Source: JAHEZL01 sp964406465 (GTDB taxonomy: Bacteria > Bacteroidota > Bacteroidia > Flavobacteriales_C > GCA-002722245). Taken from it: 64,000 nucleotides of DNA. The notes beneath the pieces were generated by a model, which was not told the DNA's origin, did no database searches, and saw only the letters and a list, made by a program, of their open reading frames with translations. Positions 35,047 through 44,494 of this stretch are shown here, in pieces. A program made the translations under genes and the position numbers. How positions within the stretch are numbered: the first letter of the stretch is position 1; every line of letters begins with the position of its first letter. The stretch covers positions 62,001 to 126,000 of the forward strand of contig CAYORT010000002.1 in the NCBI GenBank assembly GCA_964406465.1, given 5' to 3'.

Positions 35047-35306
35047 AACGCCACCAATCCGTCAATGTGAGACACTCGTTTGTATCCATGCAACACATCT
35101 TCAGCAGAGAATACAATCACCAGCACAGTTACACTAACGTAATTCCCTTTAGTAGAATGTTTCTCAGTGATTTCAGCAGTTTCGAAATGCGGCTTTATTT
35201 GGTCAACTTTATCTTTAGGAACGATAAACTTAAACATATACTTAGAAGGGAAACTCATTTGAGTTTCCAACTGTTTTCTAAGGTATTCGTAGCGATCATC
35301 ACTCAT
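35043..35306 (-). CDS. DUF493 (YbeD-like) protein
   Basis: An 87-residue protein with the ferredoxin-like DUF493 pattern: YEYLRKQLETQMSFPSKYMF, then FKFIVP and a closing VSVTVLVIVFSAEDVLHGYK. In other bacteria YbeD family members are linked to lipoylation and regulatory ACT-like folds, without a proven function. Its start codon overlaps the serBA stop by one base (TAATG) and its end overlaps DUF2797 by four, so the three genes form a tightly coupled operon. Confidence 0.88.
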   Translation of the reverse strand: MSDDRYEYLRKQLETQMSFPSKYMFKFIVPKDKVDQIKPHFETAEITEKHSTKGNYVSVTVLVIVFSAEDVLHGYKRVSHIDGLVAL

Positions 35307-37195
35307 TAATAAAGAACTCTAAACTTAATAGTGTGCTTTATACTTTTCAATTCCTCGATAATTTCCTTTTTGTAGTTTTTATCTACATCGGTAATTAAGT
35401 AACCAATCTTTTCATCAGTAGCAAGATACTGGCCAATGATGTTCAATCCTTTTTTAGATAAAACGCCATTTACTTTAGCCATGATACCTGGTACATTTTC
35501 ATGCACATGCAAGAATCGGTGAGAACTTCCTTGCTCTTGCAAACGAACGTTAGGGAAATTAACACTCTTGTATGTTATTCCTTTATTTACATAATCAATA
35601 ATTCGAGCTGGAACAAACTCAGCAATATTTTCTTGAGCTTCTAAAGTAGAACCTCCCACATGTGGAGTAAGAATTACGTTTGGCAAACCTATTAATTCAG
35701 AAACAAACGGTTCGTCGTTATTTTTAGGCTCTTTAGGAAATACATCCACACCAGCACCAGAAATCTTTCCACTCTTTAAATGTTTTACCAAAGCAGGAAT
35801 ATCAACAACAAAACCTCTGCTTAAGTTCACAAAAGCGGCTCCATCTTTCATCGCTTTAAACTCTTTGTCTCCAAAGAAATTTTTGTTTTCGGCGCTGTCG
35901 TCGATATGTAAAGAAACTACATCAGCTTTTTTCAATAACTCATTAAGCGTATTGCATTTTTGAGCATTACCCAAAGCCAACTTCTCCACAGAATCATAAA
36001 ACACCACTTTCATCCCAAGGGCTTCGGCCACAACAGAAAGTTGAGAACCAATATTTCCGTAACCTACAATCCCTAATGTTTTATTTCTAACTTCATAGCT
36101 ACCCACAGCAGTCTTGTTCCATTTACCATTGTGCAATTCGGTACTTCTTTCGAATACGCGACGCATTAACATGATAATTTCTCCTATAGCCAATTCTACA
36201 ACCGAACGAGTGTTACTGAATGGAGCATTAAATACCACCACTCCTTTTTCTTTACAAGCATCAAGATTGATTTGTTTTGTACCGATACAGAATGCACCCA
36301 CCGACATCAATTTGTTGGCATGTTCTAAAACCTTAGCAGTAACATTTGTTTTCGAACGAATACCCAAAATATGAACATCCTTAATTTTTTTGCAAAGTTC
36401 TGCTTCGTCTAAAGCACCTTTCATTGTCTCAACGGTGTAACCCTCTTCCGTGAAAATATTTAATGCGTTTGCATGAATATTTTCAAGCAATAAAACTTTA
36501 ATTCTGTTTTTTGGATAAGAAATAGCCATAGGCAATTTATTTAAGTATAAAAATTCTTCAAAACTAGGAGTAATATGGTCGGCAACATCTAAGATGTTCT
36601 TCCTTTTCACGTTTTCTGTGTATGCAAAAAATTTGTTCGCAACACCATCTCTACGGGTAACATAATCACTAAATCCATCACCTATCATGTACACTGTACC
36701 TTTCAAGTTCATTTTTTTCATGCACTCAATCTTCCCGTTGTGTTTCGACAAAGGATTCTTGGTATCGAAGCCCACAATTTTACCATCTTTAAATTTGAAA
36801 GTATTGGCATAAACTCTCTCGGGCGGTATGTGATATTCTTTAACGATGGGCTCAATAAACTCTTTAAAGCCAGCCGACATTACATAAATGTTTTTAGCAT
36901 GTTCTTTAAAGAATGATTTATTACGAGCTATCGATTTAGAAATTTCTTTTTTGAGACGTTTCACCAAAAGAGGCAAATGCTCCTCTCTCGCTTCCAAAAC
37001 ATCTAATCTTTGCTTCAAGCCTTCGGTAAAAGAAATTGTACCGTCAATCCCCATATCGGTGATGCGTTTTATTTTCTCAATGATTTCGGCTTGTTTAGGA
37101 TTTCCTTTCAAAGAAATTTCGGCAAGCACATCCAATGCTTCCACTTGAGTTAGCGTGCTATCGAAATCGAAAACATATTTACAATTCTCGGGCAT
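35306..37195 (-). CDS. Phosphoserine phosphatase-phosphoglycerate dehydrogenase fusion
   Basis: 629 residues from ATG 37195 (MPENCKYVFDFDSTLTQVEA). The N-terminal ~215 residues are a HAD-superfamily phosphoserine phosphatase (SerB): motif I D10-F-D12-S-T-L-T, motif II YVMSAGF, motif IV MIGDGFSD. Residues about 235-545 are 3-phosphoglycerate dehydrogenase (SerA): NAD site GIVGYGNIGSQ, substrate part SVGAFCIGTKQINLD, and catalytic HVGGSTLEAQENI. Residues about 550-629 are a C-terminal ACT domain (HVHENVPGIMAKVNGVLS) for serine feedback. So it unites the first and third steps of serine synthesis. The second enzyme (SerC) is not in the window. Confidence 0.93.
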   Translation of the reverse strand: MPENCKYVFDFDSTLTQVEALDVLAEISLKGNPKQAEIIEKIKRITDMGIDGTISFTEGLKQRLDVLEAREEHLPLLVKRLKKEISKSIARNKSFFKEHAKNIYVMSAGFKEFIEPIVKEYHIPPERVYANTFKFKDGKIVGFDTKNPLSKHNGKIECMKKMNLKGTVYMIGDGFSDYVTRRDGVANKFFAYTENVKRKNILDVADHITPSFEEFLYLNKLPMAISYPKNRIKVLLLENIHANALNIFTEEGYTVETMKGALDEAELCKKIKDVHILGIRSKTNVTAKVLEHANKLMSVGAFCIGTKQINLDACKEKGVVVFNAPFSNTRSVVELAIGEIIMLMRRVFERSTELHNGKWNKTAVGSYEVRNKTLGIVGYGNIGSQLSVVAEALGMKVVFYDSVEKLALGNAQKCNTLNELLKKADVVSLHIDDSAENKNFFGDKEFKAMKDGAAFVNLSRGFVVDIPALVKHLKSGKISGAGVDVFPKEPKNNDEPFVSELIGLPNVILTPHVGGSTLEAQENIAEFVPARIIDYVNKGITYKSVNFPNVRLQEQGSSHRFLHVHENVPGIMAKVNGVLSKKGLNIIGQYLATDEKIGYLITDVDKNYKKEIIEELKSIKHTIKFRVLY

Positions 37196-37237
37196 AAAAT
37201 AAATGAGGGGCGAAAATAGCGAATTAAGTCTAAGGAT

Positions 37238-37258
37238 TAAAGTATAAAGTATAAAGTT
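37238..37258 (+). repeat. Three tandem copies of a TAAAGTA heptamer
   Basis: TAAAGTA-TAAAGTA-TAAAGTT lies upstream of the MORN/TPR gene. It is a short AT-rich microsatellite-like tract that could vary in copy number. It is too far from the promoter at 37286-37316 to be its core element. Confidence 0.4.
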
Positions 37259-37285
37259 TTTGAACACCTTTTTAAAAGGCTAAAA

Positions 37286-37316
37286 TTTGTGTAAAACGGG
37301 CTTTTTTATATTTTCA
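37286..37316 (+). promoter_or_regulatory. Predicted promoter of the MORN/TPR gene
   Basis: TTTG (37286-37289) and TATTTTCA (37309-37316) are 19 bases apart, close to the Bacteroidota promoter form. The predicted transcript starts near 37323, about 20 bases before the ATG at 37344. This supports 37344 as the ancestral start codon. Confidence 0.45.
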
Positions 37317-37343
37317 CCGCACTAATTCAAAAACAAAATTCTT

Positions 37344-39179
37344 ATGCGTTGAATTTTCACTTTCCTATTATTGGCTTTATTGCCATTTTCAGCATTTAAC
37401 CAATGTATAAGCGGTAATTGCAGCAATGGTACTGGAGCTTACCAGTTTAGCTCTAGCCGTTATATTGGCGAATTCAAAAACAACAGAGCCCACGGAAAAG
37501 GCACTCAAACCTTTGATGGTGGAGACAAATATGAAGGTGAGTACTTAAATGGGTACTACCATGGTAAAGGGACTTATTACTACCAAAACGGGAATAAATA
37601 CGTTGGAAATTACGCAAACGGTAAAATGAATGGCCAAGGCACATATACTACCAAGGAAGGTGACAAGTATGTTGGCTCCTTCGTTATGGGACAATTTCAA
37701 GGCTATGGAGAATATCGATTTGCCAACGGAACCATCTACAAAGGAATGTGGGTGAAAAGTGCTATGCATGGCAAGGGTGTGATTTACTATAACAATGGAA
37801 ATCAATATGATGGCACCTTCGCAAAAGGAAAAAAGAAAGGAAAAGGTGTTTTCAAATTCAAAAGTGGAGACATATTTGTTGGCAAATTTGCTAACGACCA
37901 AAGACACGGCGCAGGAGTTCACACTTTTTTCGACGGGGAAAAATATGAAGGCAAATGGAAATTTGATGAAGGAGGCAAAGTATTCGACGAACTATGGGAA
38001 ATTAAGCACAATGGCAAATGCAAAGCCGACAACGAAAAGGACGGTCGCCGTCCAAGCCAATTCAATTACAACCTCGATAGTCTAACTAAGGTGATCAATG
38101 ATAAAATAAATTCTAATTACAAATTCTCAGAACCTTTATTGAGTAATGCCTTTAGAACTGGTGATTTCGAAACTGCCGATAAGGAGTACACTACATTGTA
38201 TGAAAATCATCCCAAGGAATTAAGCATCTTGCTTTATAGAGGACTAATTAGAGAGTTAATGGGAAGACACCGAAGAGCAGCTGCAGATTTCCAAACCATA
38301 CTTAATAAAACGGGAAATATTAACGAAATTCTGTATTTGCAAGGAGAAGCATATTTTCATGGTTCTAAAGATACAGCTGGTGCTGCCGCAATGGAAAAAA
38401 TAATTCTTACCGACAGCAGCAAATACAATGTTTATGTTTATCTCGGAGATTTTTACACTACTAAAAAAAGAAATCAAAAACTTGCCGAAAAATACTATAA
38501 AAAAGCATTGCAACTGATGCCATATGAACTACAAGCAAAGGAAAATTTGTTGGAATGCTATCTTCAATTTGGTGATACCACCAAGGTAAACAATATAACA
38601 TCTGAACTTGTTAGAGACTGTGCCGGCGACATTTTCACCACCTTACGAATTGCTAACATTCATAAGAACACTAAAAATTACAGCTCAGCTCTAAAGTATT
38701 ACAATAGCATCTTAAACACACCAAACTTAAGCAAAATCATACCAGCAGATAAAATCGAAAAGGCATATGCTTCAAGAGCTTGGGTTCAGTATAAAATGAA
38801 AATGTTTAATGAGGCAAAATTAGATTACGAGACTGCTTTGAAAACCGACACATTAAACGAATCAAACTGGAATACACTTGCCTACATCTACGTACTAGAA
38901 AAAAATGCAACCAAGGCTTTAGAAATAGTTGAAAAATCAATCATTGCCAACCCCAAATATGATTGGTCATACACCACCAAAGCTGAGGCTTACATGCTAC
39001 TGGGCGATGACTTCTATGTATACAAGAATTTAGAGATTGCAATGAAAAATGGACTAGATGACTTTTCTTATTTTGAAGAGGATGAAGATCAACTTTATGG
39101 AAAATACAAAAAGGAAAAAAAGTTTATTGAACTAGTTAACAAATACAAAGCATTATTAGAAGAAGAAAGAGAAAAATAA
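37344..39179 (+). CDS. MORN-repeat/TPR protein with an in-frame stop at codon 3
   Basis: From ATG 37344 the frame reads M-R-stop-IFTFLLLALLPFSAFNQ, then continues open to 39179. The intact version would be a perfect signal peptide with R at codon 3 (CGA to TGA). Downstream are about eight MORN repeats (residues 25-200 from the TTG; YEGEYLNGYYHGKGTYYYQN type) and then six or more TPR units (about 250-590). Translation today could start only at a non-ATG codon such as TTG 37371, which truncates the signal peptide and would impair export. It may therefore be a young pseudogene, a sequencing or consensus error, or a rare start. MORN/TPR proteins of Bacteroidota are probably envelope scaffolds. 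Confidence 0.75.
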
Positions 39180-39184
39180 TGATT

Positions 39185-41266
39185 CTATTGAAGTATTGGA
39201 TGGTAAAGAATATCATCAATATACAAACTTCTCTTTAGCGATTTATTGTTCCAGAAATAAAGTGCCAGCGTATCGTTGGCACTTTGTTTTTGTGGCAATT
39301 CCAAATCAAACGATACCTTTTGCCATTTTCCATTAGGCACTACTTTTCCCTTCAAATTTGTGCCTTCCCACCACTTGCCTTTCGATGCAACAAAAGTCAT
39401 ATCGACGCTATCATTCGCCAAAGCCATAAAACTAACCTCTATTCTCTTTAAGGGCGCAGTAGAAAATTGAAATGCTTCGCTAAAATCATACTTGTCGTTT
39501 ATCACACGGCAAAAATCACCGGTATTCTTGGGTTCACTCACTATGTTAGACGGGCGATAATGTGCATTATTGTATTCAAAAGAGCTTGTGAAAAAGCCAT
39601 TTTTATTTTGCCAAATATTCTCTTTAGGATGCTCATTCATAATCAATTCAAATGGCGAAAAATCATGTAATTGAGCATACAAAGGCATTGCACTCATCGC
39701 CTGCGCTGGCCTTTTGAAATTTGTGCAATAAAAGAAATACAATTTCAACTCATTCTCTTCTTCGTAGCGTTCAATATAAGTAGAGTCGACCAATTTCACT
39801 GTATCAAAAAATGGAGATATTTGATCATTACCTCCAGTGATGAAATTATCATGTGAAACAACAACACAATTTTTTCCTAGCATCGATTTAGGATCGAGTA
39901 AAAATGCATAATTGCGCGGTTCATTGGTAATTAACATGAAATCTTTCTCACCCTTAAAAGCATAATCAATTAGTCCCGACAACCACCAAATTGACGCACC
40001 AACAAACACATTCTTATCTTGCATCCAACCTCTCTCTTTAAACTTCTCCTTTACAGCATCAAAACTATAGCAATAAATGGTTGGATCATTCTTTTCTTTG
40101 AACGAAAGCGAAAGCCACTTCGGACCGTAACTCGTCCAAAAACCAGTATTGATATGAACTACCAAAACAGCAAACAACCCAACAGTAACAAAGGTTGTAA
40201 GCATCACCGTTCTATAAATCAGCTTGCCAAATCGTCCTATTTTCGCATCCAACCAAGCACCAAGCGGAATAAAAAGCATCAAATAACCAGGAGTTTGCCA
40301 GTGAAAATGATACACCAAATCGCTCCATAAAGTAACTACCGTAAAGAAAATTATAGTTGGAAAAGTTAAGCATGCTATTAAAACATAAACAGGGTATTTC
40401 TTTTTATTCTTAAAGATCATGAACATCTGTATCACTAATGGAATCCATACCCATGGCAACAGCCACAATATCTGGCCGGCAATACTTCTAAAAAACCAAT
40501 CCCATCTCAAACTAGATTCTGTTGCGCCTGCTCTCGCCGATTGAAAAACAAAAGAAATCCATTCGTTCTGTGAATTCCAATATAAAACGGGAATAAAAAT
40601 GACAAAAGTTATCAATAATGCTAAATAAGGTCCGTAGTGATAAAACCAATGTCTTTGCCCTTTCTGAAACACACAACACAATAATACTCCAAAAGCTAAA
40701 AAGGCAATATTGTATTTGCTTAAAGCTCCAAAACCAAAAGAAATCCCAAAAACCATCCACCATTTCAAAACATATTTCGATTTTCTAAAACCATTTAAAT
40801 CACTTACATCAAAATTTGGATAAAACAATTTGTAAATAGCGTAAAATGCCAATAACCAAAAGAATATAAAGACTGCATCGGGCTGAGCAAAAATGGCAAA
40901 TGAAAGGGTGAAGACAGCACTAATATTAAACATTAACACCGAAAGGAATGCGGCTCTTTTGCTTTTGAAAACTTCAAGAGAAACTTTATACAGCAACAAA
41001 GTGGTGAGTGCGAAGAACAAAATAGAGGATATCCTTAATGCGAAGCTGTTGTATCCAAAAATTTTAACGAAAACACCTGAAATCCAGAAGAAAAGAGGCG
41101 GCTGATCAAAATAGCTCCATTGCAAATCCCAAACGCCTCTTGCATAATAAGCTTCACCATTCATTAAGGGATTGAAAGAAAATAAAATTCTAATAGCTGT
41201 TGATATTAGCAAAAGATAAAACAGCCTTTTATCTTCTTTTAATATGCTGATTAGCGATTTAAGCAT
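39185..41266 (-). CDS. GT39/ArnT-like membrane glycosyltransferase
   Basis: A 693-residue protein with about ten to twelve membrane helices in residues 15-390. The PMT/ArnT-type first loop contains LMNGEAYYARGVWDL where DE-type catalytic acids usually sit (here one Glu), followed by FDQPPLFFW. Polyprenyl-phosphate sugars are the usual donors. After the membrane part a soluble periplasmic region (about 400-693) ends in a beta-sandwich with GTNLKGKVVPNGKWQKVSFD, like a carbohydrate-binding module. Its start overlaps the ABC-F stop by 8 bases, so it is coupled to that gene. Target is unknown (lipid A or glycoprotein). Confidence 0.87.
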   Translation of the reverse strand: MLKSLISILKEDKRLFYLLLISTAIRILFSFNPLMNGEAYYARGVWDLQWSYFDQPPLFFWISGVFVKIFGYNSFALRISSILFFALTTLLLYKVSLEVFKSKRAAFLSVLMFNISAVFTLSFAIFAQPDAVFIFFWLLAFYAIYKLFYPNFDVSDLNGFRKSKYVLKWWMVFGISFGFGALSKYNIAFLAFGVLLCCVFQKGQRHWFYHYGPYLALLITFVIFIPVLYWNSQNEWISFVFQSARAGATESSLRWDWFFRSIAGQILWLLPWVWIPLVIQMFMIFKNKKKYPVYVLIACLTFPTIIFFTVVTLWSDLVYHFHWQTPGYLMLFIPLGAWLDAKIGRFGKLIYRTVMLTTFVTVGLFAVLVVHINTGFWTSYGPKWLSLSFKEKNDPTIYCYSFDAVKEKFKERGWMQDKNVFVGASIWWLSGLIDYAFKGEKDFMLITNEPRNYAFLLDPKSMLGKNCVVVSHDNFITGGNDQISPFFDTVKLVDSTYIERYEEENELKLYFFYCTNFKRPAQAMSAMPLYAQLHDFSPFELIMNEHPKENIWQNKNGFFTSSFEYNNAHYRPSNIVSEPKNTGDFCRVINDKYDFSEAFQFSTAPLKRIEVSFMALANDSVDMTFVASKGKWWEGTNLKGKVVPNGKWQKVSFDLELPQKQSANDTLALYFWNNKSLKRSLYIDDILYHPILQ

Positions 41267-43133
41267 ACTCGGCTAATTCCATCCAACGCATAGTTTTTTC
41301 GTCAAGTGCGGTAGATATCTTAGCCAATTCTACCGAACGCTGATTGAACTCATCTCCGCTCAATTTACCAGATGAAAACTCTTCACTAATAGCTAATTGC
41401 TGTTTCTCTAGTTCACTTATTTCTTTCTCTAATTTCTCAAACTCTTGGCGCTCTTTATAACTTAATTTTTTCTTCTCTTTGGGCACTTCAGGTTCTTCAA
41501 TTTTTACCTTCTCCTTCTCTCGCTTAACTTCTTCAACGGCAAGTGCAGCTTTCATGCTTTTCTGTTCGCGAAATTGAGAATAATTGCCCGGAAAATCTTG
41601 AATTTCACCATTGCCTCTAAACACAAAAAGATGGTCAACCACGCTATCTAAGAAAAACCTATCATGAGAAACCACAATAACACAACCTTCAAAATCCATC
41701 AAAAACTCTTCTAAAGCCGCCAAAGTATTTAAATCTAAATCATTGGTAGGCTCATCTAAAATCAAAAAATTAGGATTTTGAATCAGAATTGAAACCAACT
41801 GTAAACGTTTTCTCTCACCACCACTCAAACTCTCTACATATGCTGTTTGCTTTTTTAAATCAAATTGAAATTTCACCAACAATTGAGAAATCGACATCGT
41901 TCTACCTCCACTCATCTTCACTTCATCGGCATAATCACGCAGGGAGTCAATTACTCTTTGTCCGGGCTTTGCTGTCTCTAACTTCTGAGAATAATACCCA
42001 ATCTTAACGGTATGCCCCACTTCAATCCGACCCGAAGTTGGTTCTTCTAAAGATTTGATCATGTTTAGCAAAGTACTCTTCCCCGAACCATTTCTTCCAA
42101 TGATACCTACTTTTTCTTCTTTTTTGAACACATAAGAAAACTGCTTAATTATCTCTCTATCTCCATAGCTTTTGCTCACATTGTGCAGTTCTAGAACCTT
42201 TTTTCCAATTCTACTCACATGACTTTCAATGGAAATTTTCCTTTCTTCCTTGTATGAAAATGCTTTATCTCGAATTTCTTCAACAGCATCAATTCTATAC
42301 TTTGCCTTAGTAGTTCTTGCTTTAGGCATTCTACCTAGCCACTCCACTTCTTTTTTCAAAAGGTTTTTAGCTTTTGCCGCAACAGTCTTTGCATTATGGA
42401 TACGCTCTTCCCTTTTGGTTAAAAAATATTCGTAATTTCCAGCGTATTCGTAAATCGTACCTTGATCTAACTCGATAATTCTATTGCAAACATTATCTAA
42501 GAAATATCTATCATGGGTGATCACCAACATGGTAATTTCCGGACGAGTCATGTATTTTTCTAACCACTCCACCATCTCCAAATCAAGGTGATTGGTTGGC
42601 TCATCTAGCAACAAAAATTCTGGCTCTTCAATTAAAACCTTTGCTAATGCTAAGCGACGCTTTTCACCTCCCGACATGTTAGTGGTAACTTGCGACGGAT
42701 TGTTTAAATTCAAACTGGTGAGAATTTCCTGAATTTTTGCCTCAGTATCCCAGGCATGAGATTTTTCTATCTCATCTAACACTTTTTGCATGGTAGCATT
42801 ATCACTAACACCATCATCAAGCATTTTTTGATACTTCTGAATCAATAAAATTCTAGGATTCTTCGAATCATAAATATATTCTTGAATGGTTTGTCCGCTA
42901 ACAAAATTAGGTTCTTGCTCCAACCACCCCATTTTTATTCCATCGCGAAAAACCACATTGCCTTCATCGTGCAATATCTGCCCCATCAAAATTTTAAAGA
43001 TCGTACTCTTTCCCGCTCCATTCTTGGCAATTAAAGCAACTCTATCGCCCTTACTTAATCCAAAAGATACTCCTTCAAAGAGCACTCGCTCATCAAAAGC
43101 TTTTGAAATATTTTCTACACTTAAGTAATTCAT
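41259..43133 (-). CDS. ABC-F family ATPase (Uup-like)
   Basis: A 624-residue soluble protein with two ABC cassettes. Walker A sites are AKNGAGKST and GRNGSGKST. Signature motifs are NMSGGEKRR and SLSGGERKR, and Walker B regions LLLDEPTNHLDL and LILDEPTNDLDL are intact. The interdomain linker and a C-terminal coiled coil (about 540-620, KKKLSYKERQEFEKLEKEIS) are typical of Uup. ABC-F proteins act on ribosomes or DNA rather than in transport. Its minus-strand start has a TATTTTTG box at 43138-43145 just upstream. Confidence 0.95.
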   Translation of the reverse strand: MNYLSVENISKAFDERVLFEGVSFGLSKGDRVALIAKNGAGKSTIFKILMGQILHDEGNVVFRDGIKMGWLEQEPNFVSGQTIQEYIYDSKNPRILLIQKYQKMLDDGVSDNATMQKVLDEIEKSHAWDTEAKIQEILTSLNLNNPSQVTTNMSGGEKRRLALAKVLIEEPEFLLLDEPTNHLDLEMVEWLEKYMTRPEITMLVITHDRYFLDNVCNRIIELDQGTIYEYAGNYEYFLTKREERIHNAKTVAAKAKNLLKKEVEWLGRMPKARTTKAKYRIDAVEEIRDKAFSYKEERKISIESHVSRIGKKVLELHNVSKSYGDREIIKQFSYVFKKEEKVGIIGRNGSGKSTLLNMIKSLEEPTSGRIEVGHTVKIGYYSQKLETAKPGQRVIDSLRDYADEVKMSGGRTMSISQLLVKFQFDLKKQTAYVESLSGGERKRLQLVSILIQNPNFLILDEPTNDLDLNTLAALEEFLMDFEGCVIVVSHDRFFLDSVVDHLFVFRGNGEIQDFPGNYSQFREQKSMKAALAVEEVKREKEKVKIEEPEVPKEKKKLSYKERQEFEKLEKEISELEKQQLAISEEFSSGKLSGDEFNQRSVELAKISTALDEKTMRWMELAEYA

Positions 43134-43224
43134 TCGGCAAAAATAAGTTTTTGTTAGGAGAATGCTAAATTGTTAAAATAGCAAAAGGATAACTGCATTT
43201 TTACCAATTTCATCATTAATAAAA

Positions 43225-43232
43225 TATCTTTG
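43225..43232 (+). promoter_or_regulatory. -7 promoter box before the phosphoesterase gene
   Basis: TATCTTTG matches TAnnTTTG exactly, 13 bp before the ATG at 43246. No clear -33 element. A very short leader would result. Confidence 0.4.
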
Positions 43233-43245
43233 GCAAAATTGAAAA

Positions 43246-44493
43246 ATGGATCACAGTAAATTTATTCTCTTCTTTTTGATGATTGCAGCTATTTTGACCG
43301 CTGCAGACATCTACTTCTATTTTGGAATAAAATCAAGATTATCAAAAAAATGGAGGATAGTATATCTTACAATAAGCAGTATATCATTCGCCTTTATAAT
43401 GTTTGGTTCTTACTCGTATTTTACCGGCCAGCGCAGCAGCATTTTTGTTAGAACCTATTTATGGGGCTCATTTATGTTCATTTATTTATCAAAATTGCTT
43501 GGCTGTTTGTGGATTATTGCAGATGATCTTAGAAGGCTATTTATCTGGACCAAAGCCAAAGTTACCGCCGATAAAGAAACAACCAAAGATGGAATAACCC
43601 GCAAAAAATTTCTTCAAATGGGTGCTCTCGGCACCTTTGGCATCTTTGCATCAACCTTCTTTTATGGCATGCTAAAAGGTGGCTACAACTACACCGTTCA
43701 ATATGTTAATTTGAAACTTAAAAATCTGCCCAAAAATTTTGAAGGACTTAAAATCGTGCAAATTTCCGATCAACATGTTGGAAGCTTTTTGAGCTCTGAA
43801 CCACTGGAAGAAGCCTATGCCATGATTAATGAACTAAAGCCCGACCTAATATTTTTTACGGGTGATTTAGTGAACGACATCACAGAAGAAGCCCTGCCAC
43901 ACACCGAATCATTTAAAAAACTAAAAGCTAAATATGGCGTGTTTTCCATCCTTGGAAACCATGATTACGGAGACTACTTCTATCAACCCAACGATCCTGA
44001 TTACGAAAAAAATAAAGCCCACAACAAGGAGTTGATGAAGAAAATACATAAAGATGCAGGCTGGGACTTACTATTAAATGAAAACAGAACTTTAGAAATT
44101 GGAGGAGAAAAAATCACCATCATTGGTGTTGAAAATTGGGGCGACGGTAGATTCGCCAAATACGGTGATATAGCCAAGGCTTATGAAGGTGTTGATAAAG
44201 ATTCAGTTCAATTGTTACTCTCTCACGACCCTTCTCATTGGGACGCTCAAATCATTAAAGATTACCCTAATATTGATTGTACTTTTTCGGGACACACGCA
44301 CGGAATGCAATTCGGTATTGAAACCAAGTACTTTAAATTCTCTCCGGTACAATGGAGATATGCTCAGTGGGCCGGACTCTATGAAAAAGGATCTCAGCAG
44401 ATTTATGTTAATAGAGGTTTAGGATTCGTTGGATATCCTGGCAGAGTTGGCATCTCCCCTGAAATTAGTTTAATTACTCTAAGCAGAGCTTAA
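43246..44493 (+). CDS. Membrane-anchored metallophosphoesterase (YaeI/YkuE-like)
   Basis: A 415-residue protein. Three or four membrane helices lie in residues 1-105, and another membrane or Tat-like segment near 122-145 (KKFLQMGALGTFGIFASTFF). The calcineurin-like domain follows: QISDQHVGSF, FTGDLVND, LGNHDYGDY, SHDPSHW and SGHTHGMQFG supply all metal ligands. The phosphatase should face the periplasm. Related enzymes hydrolyse UDP-diacylglucosamine-type or phospholipid substrates. Its stop is one base from the next gene's start, so it is coupled to the Crp/Fnr regulator. Confidence 0.93.
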   Translation: MDHSKFILFFLMIAAILTAADIYFYFGIKSRLSKKWRIVYLTISSISFAFIMFGSYSYFTGQRSSIFVRTYLWGSFMFIYLSKLLGCLWIIADDLRRLFIWTKAKVTADKETTKDGITRKKFLQMGALGTFGIFASTFFYGMLKGGYNYTVQYVNLKLKNLPKNFEGLKIVQISDQHVGSFLSSEPLEEAYAMINELKPDLIFFTGDLVNDITEEALPHTESFKKLKAKYGVFSILGNHDYGDYFYQPNDPDYEKNKAHNKELMKKIHKDAGWDLLLNENRTLEIGGEKITIIGVENWGDGRFAKYGDIAKAYEGVDKDSVQLLLSHDPSHWDAQIIKDYPNIDCTFSGHTHGMQFGIETKYFKFSPVQWRYAQWAGLYEKGSQQIYVNRGLGFVGYPGRVGISPEISLITLSRA

Positions 44494-44494
44494 G

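Noticed and set aside
37350..37352. UGA read as an amino acid in the MORN/TPR gene
   Set aside because: UGA is the ordinary stop of several genes here (for example DUF493, bestrophin and exonuclease III) and no SECIS-like or other recoding context is seen.
37545..37922. 125-codon minus-strand open frame in the MORN repeats
   Set aside because: Its apparent pattern is the mirror of the repeats; no independent coding signs.
37371..37980. CRISPR-like or other DNA repeat array in the MORN region
   Set aside because: The periodicity is protein-level (about 69 bases per MORN unit, diverged codons), with no conserved DNA repeat and spacers.
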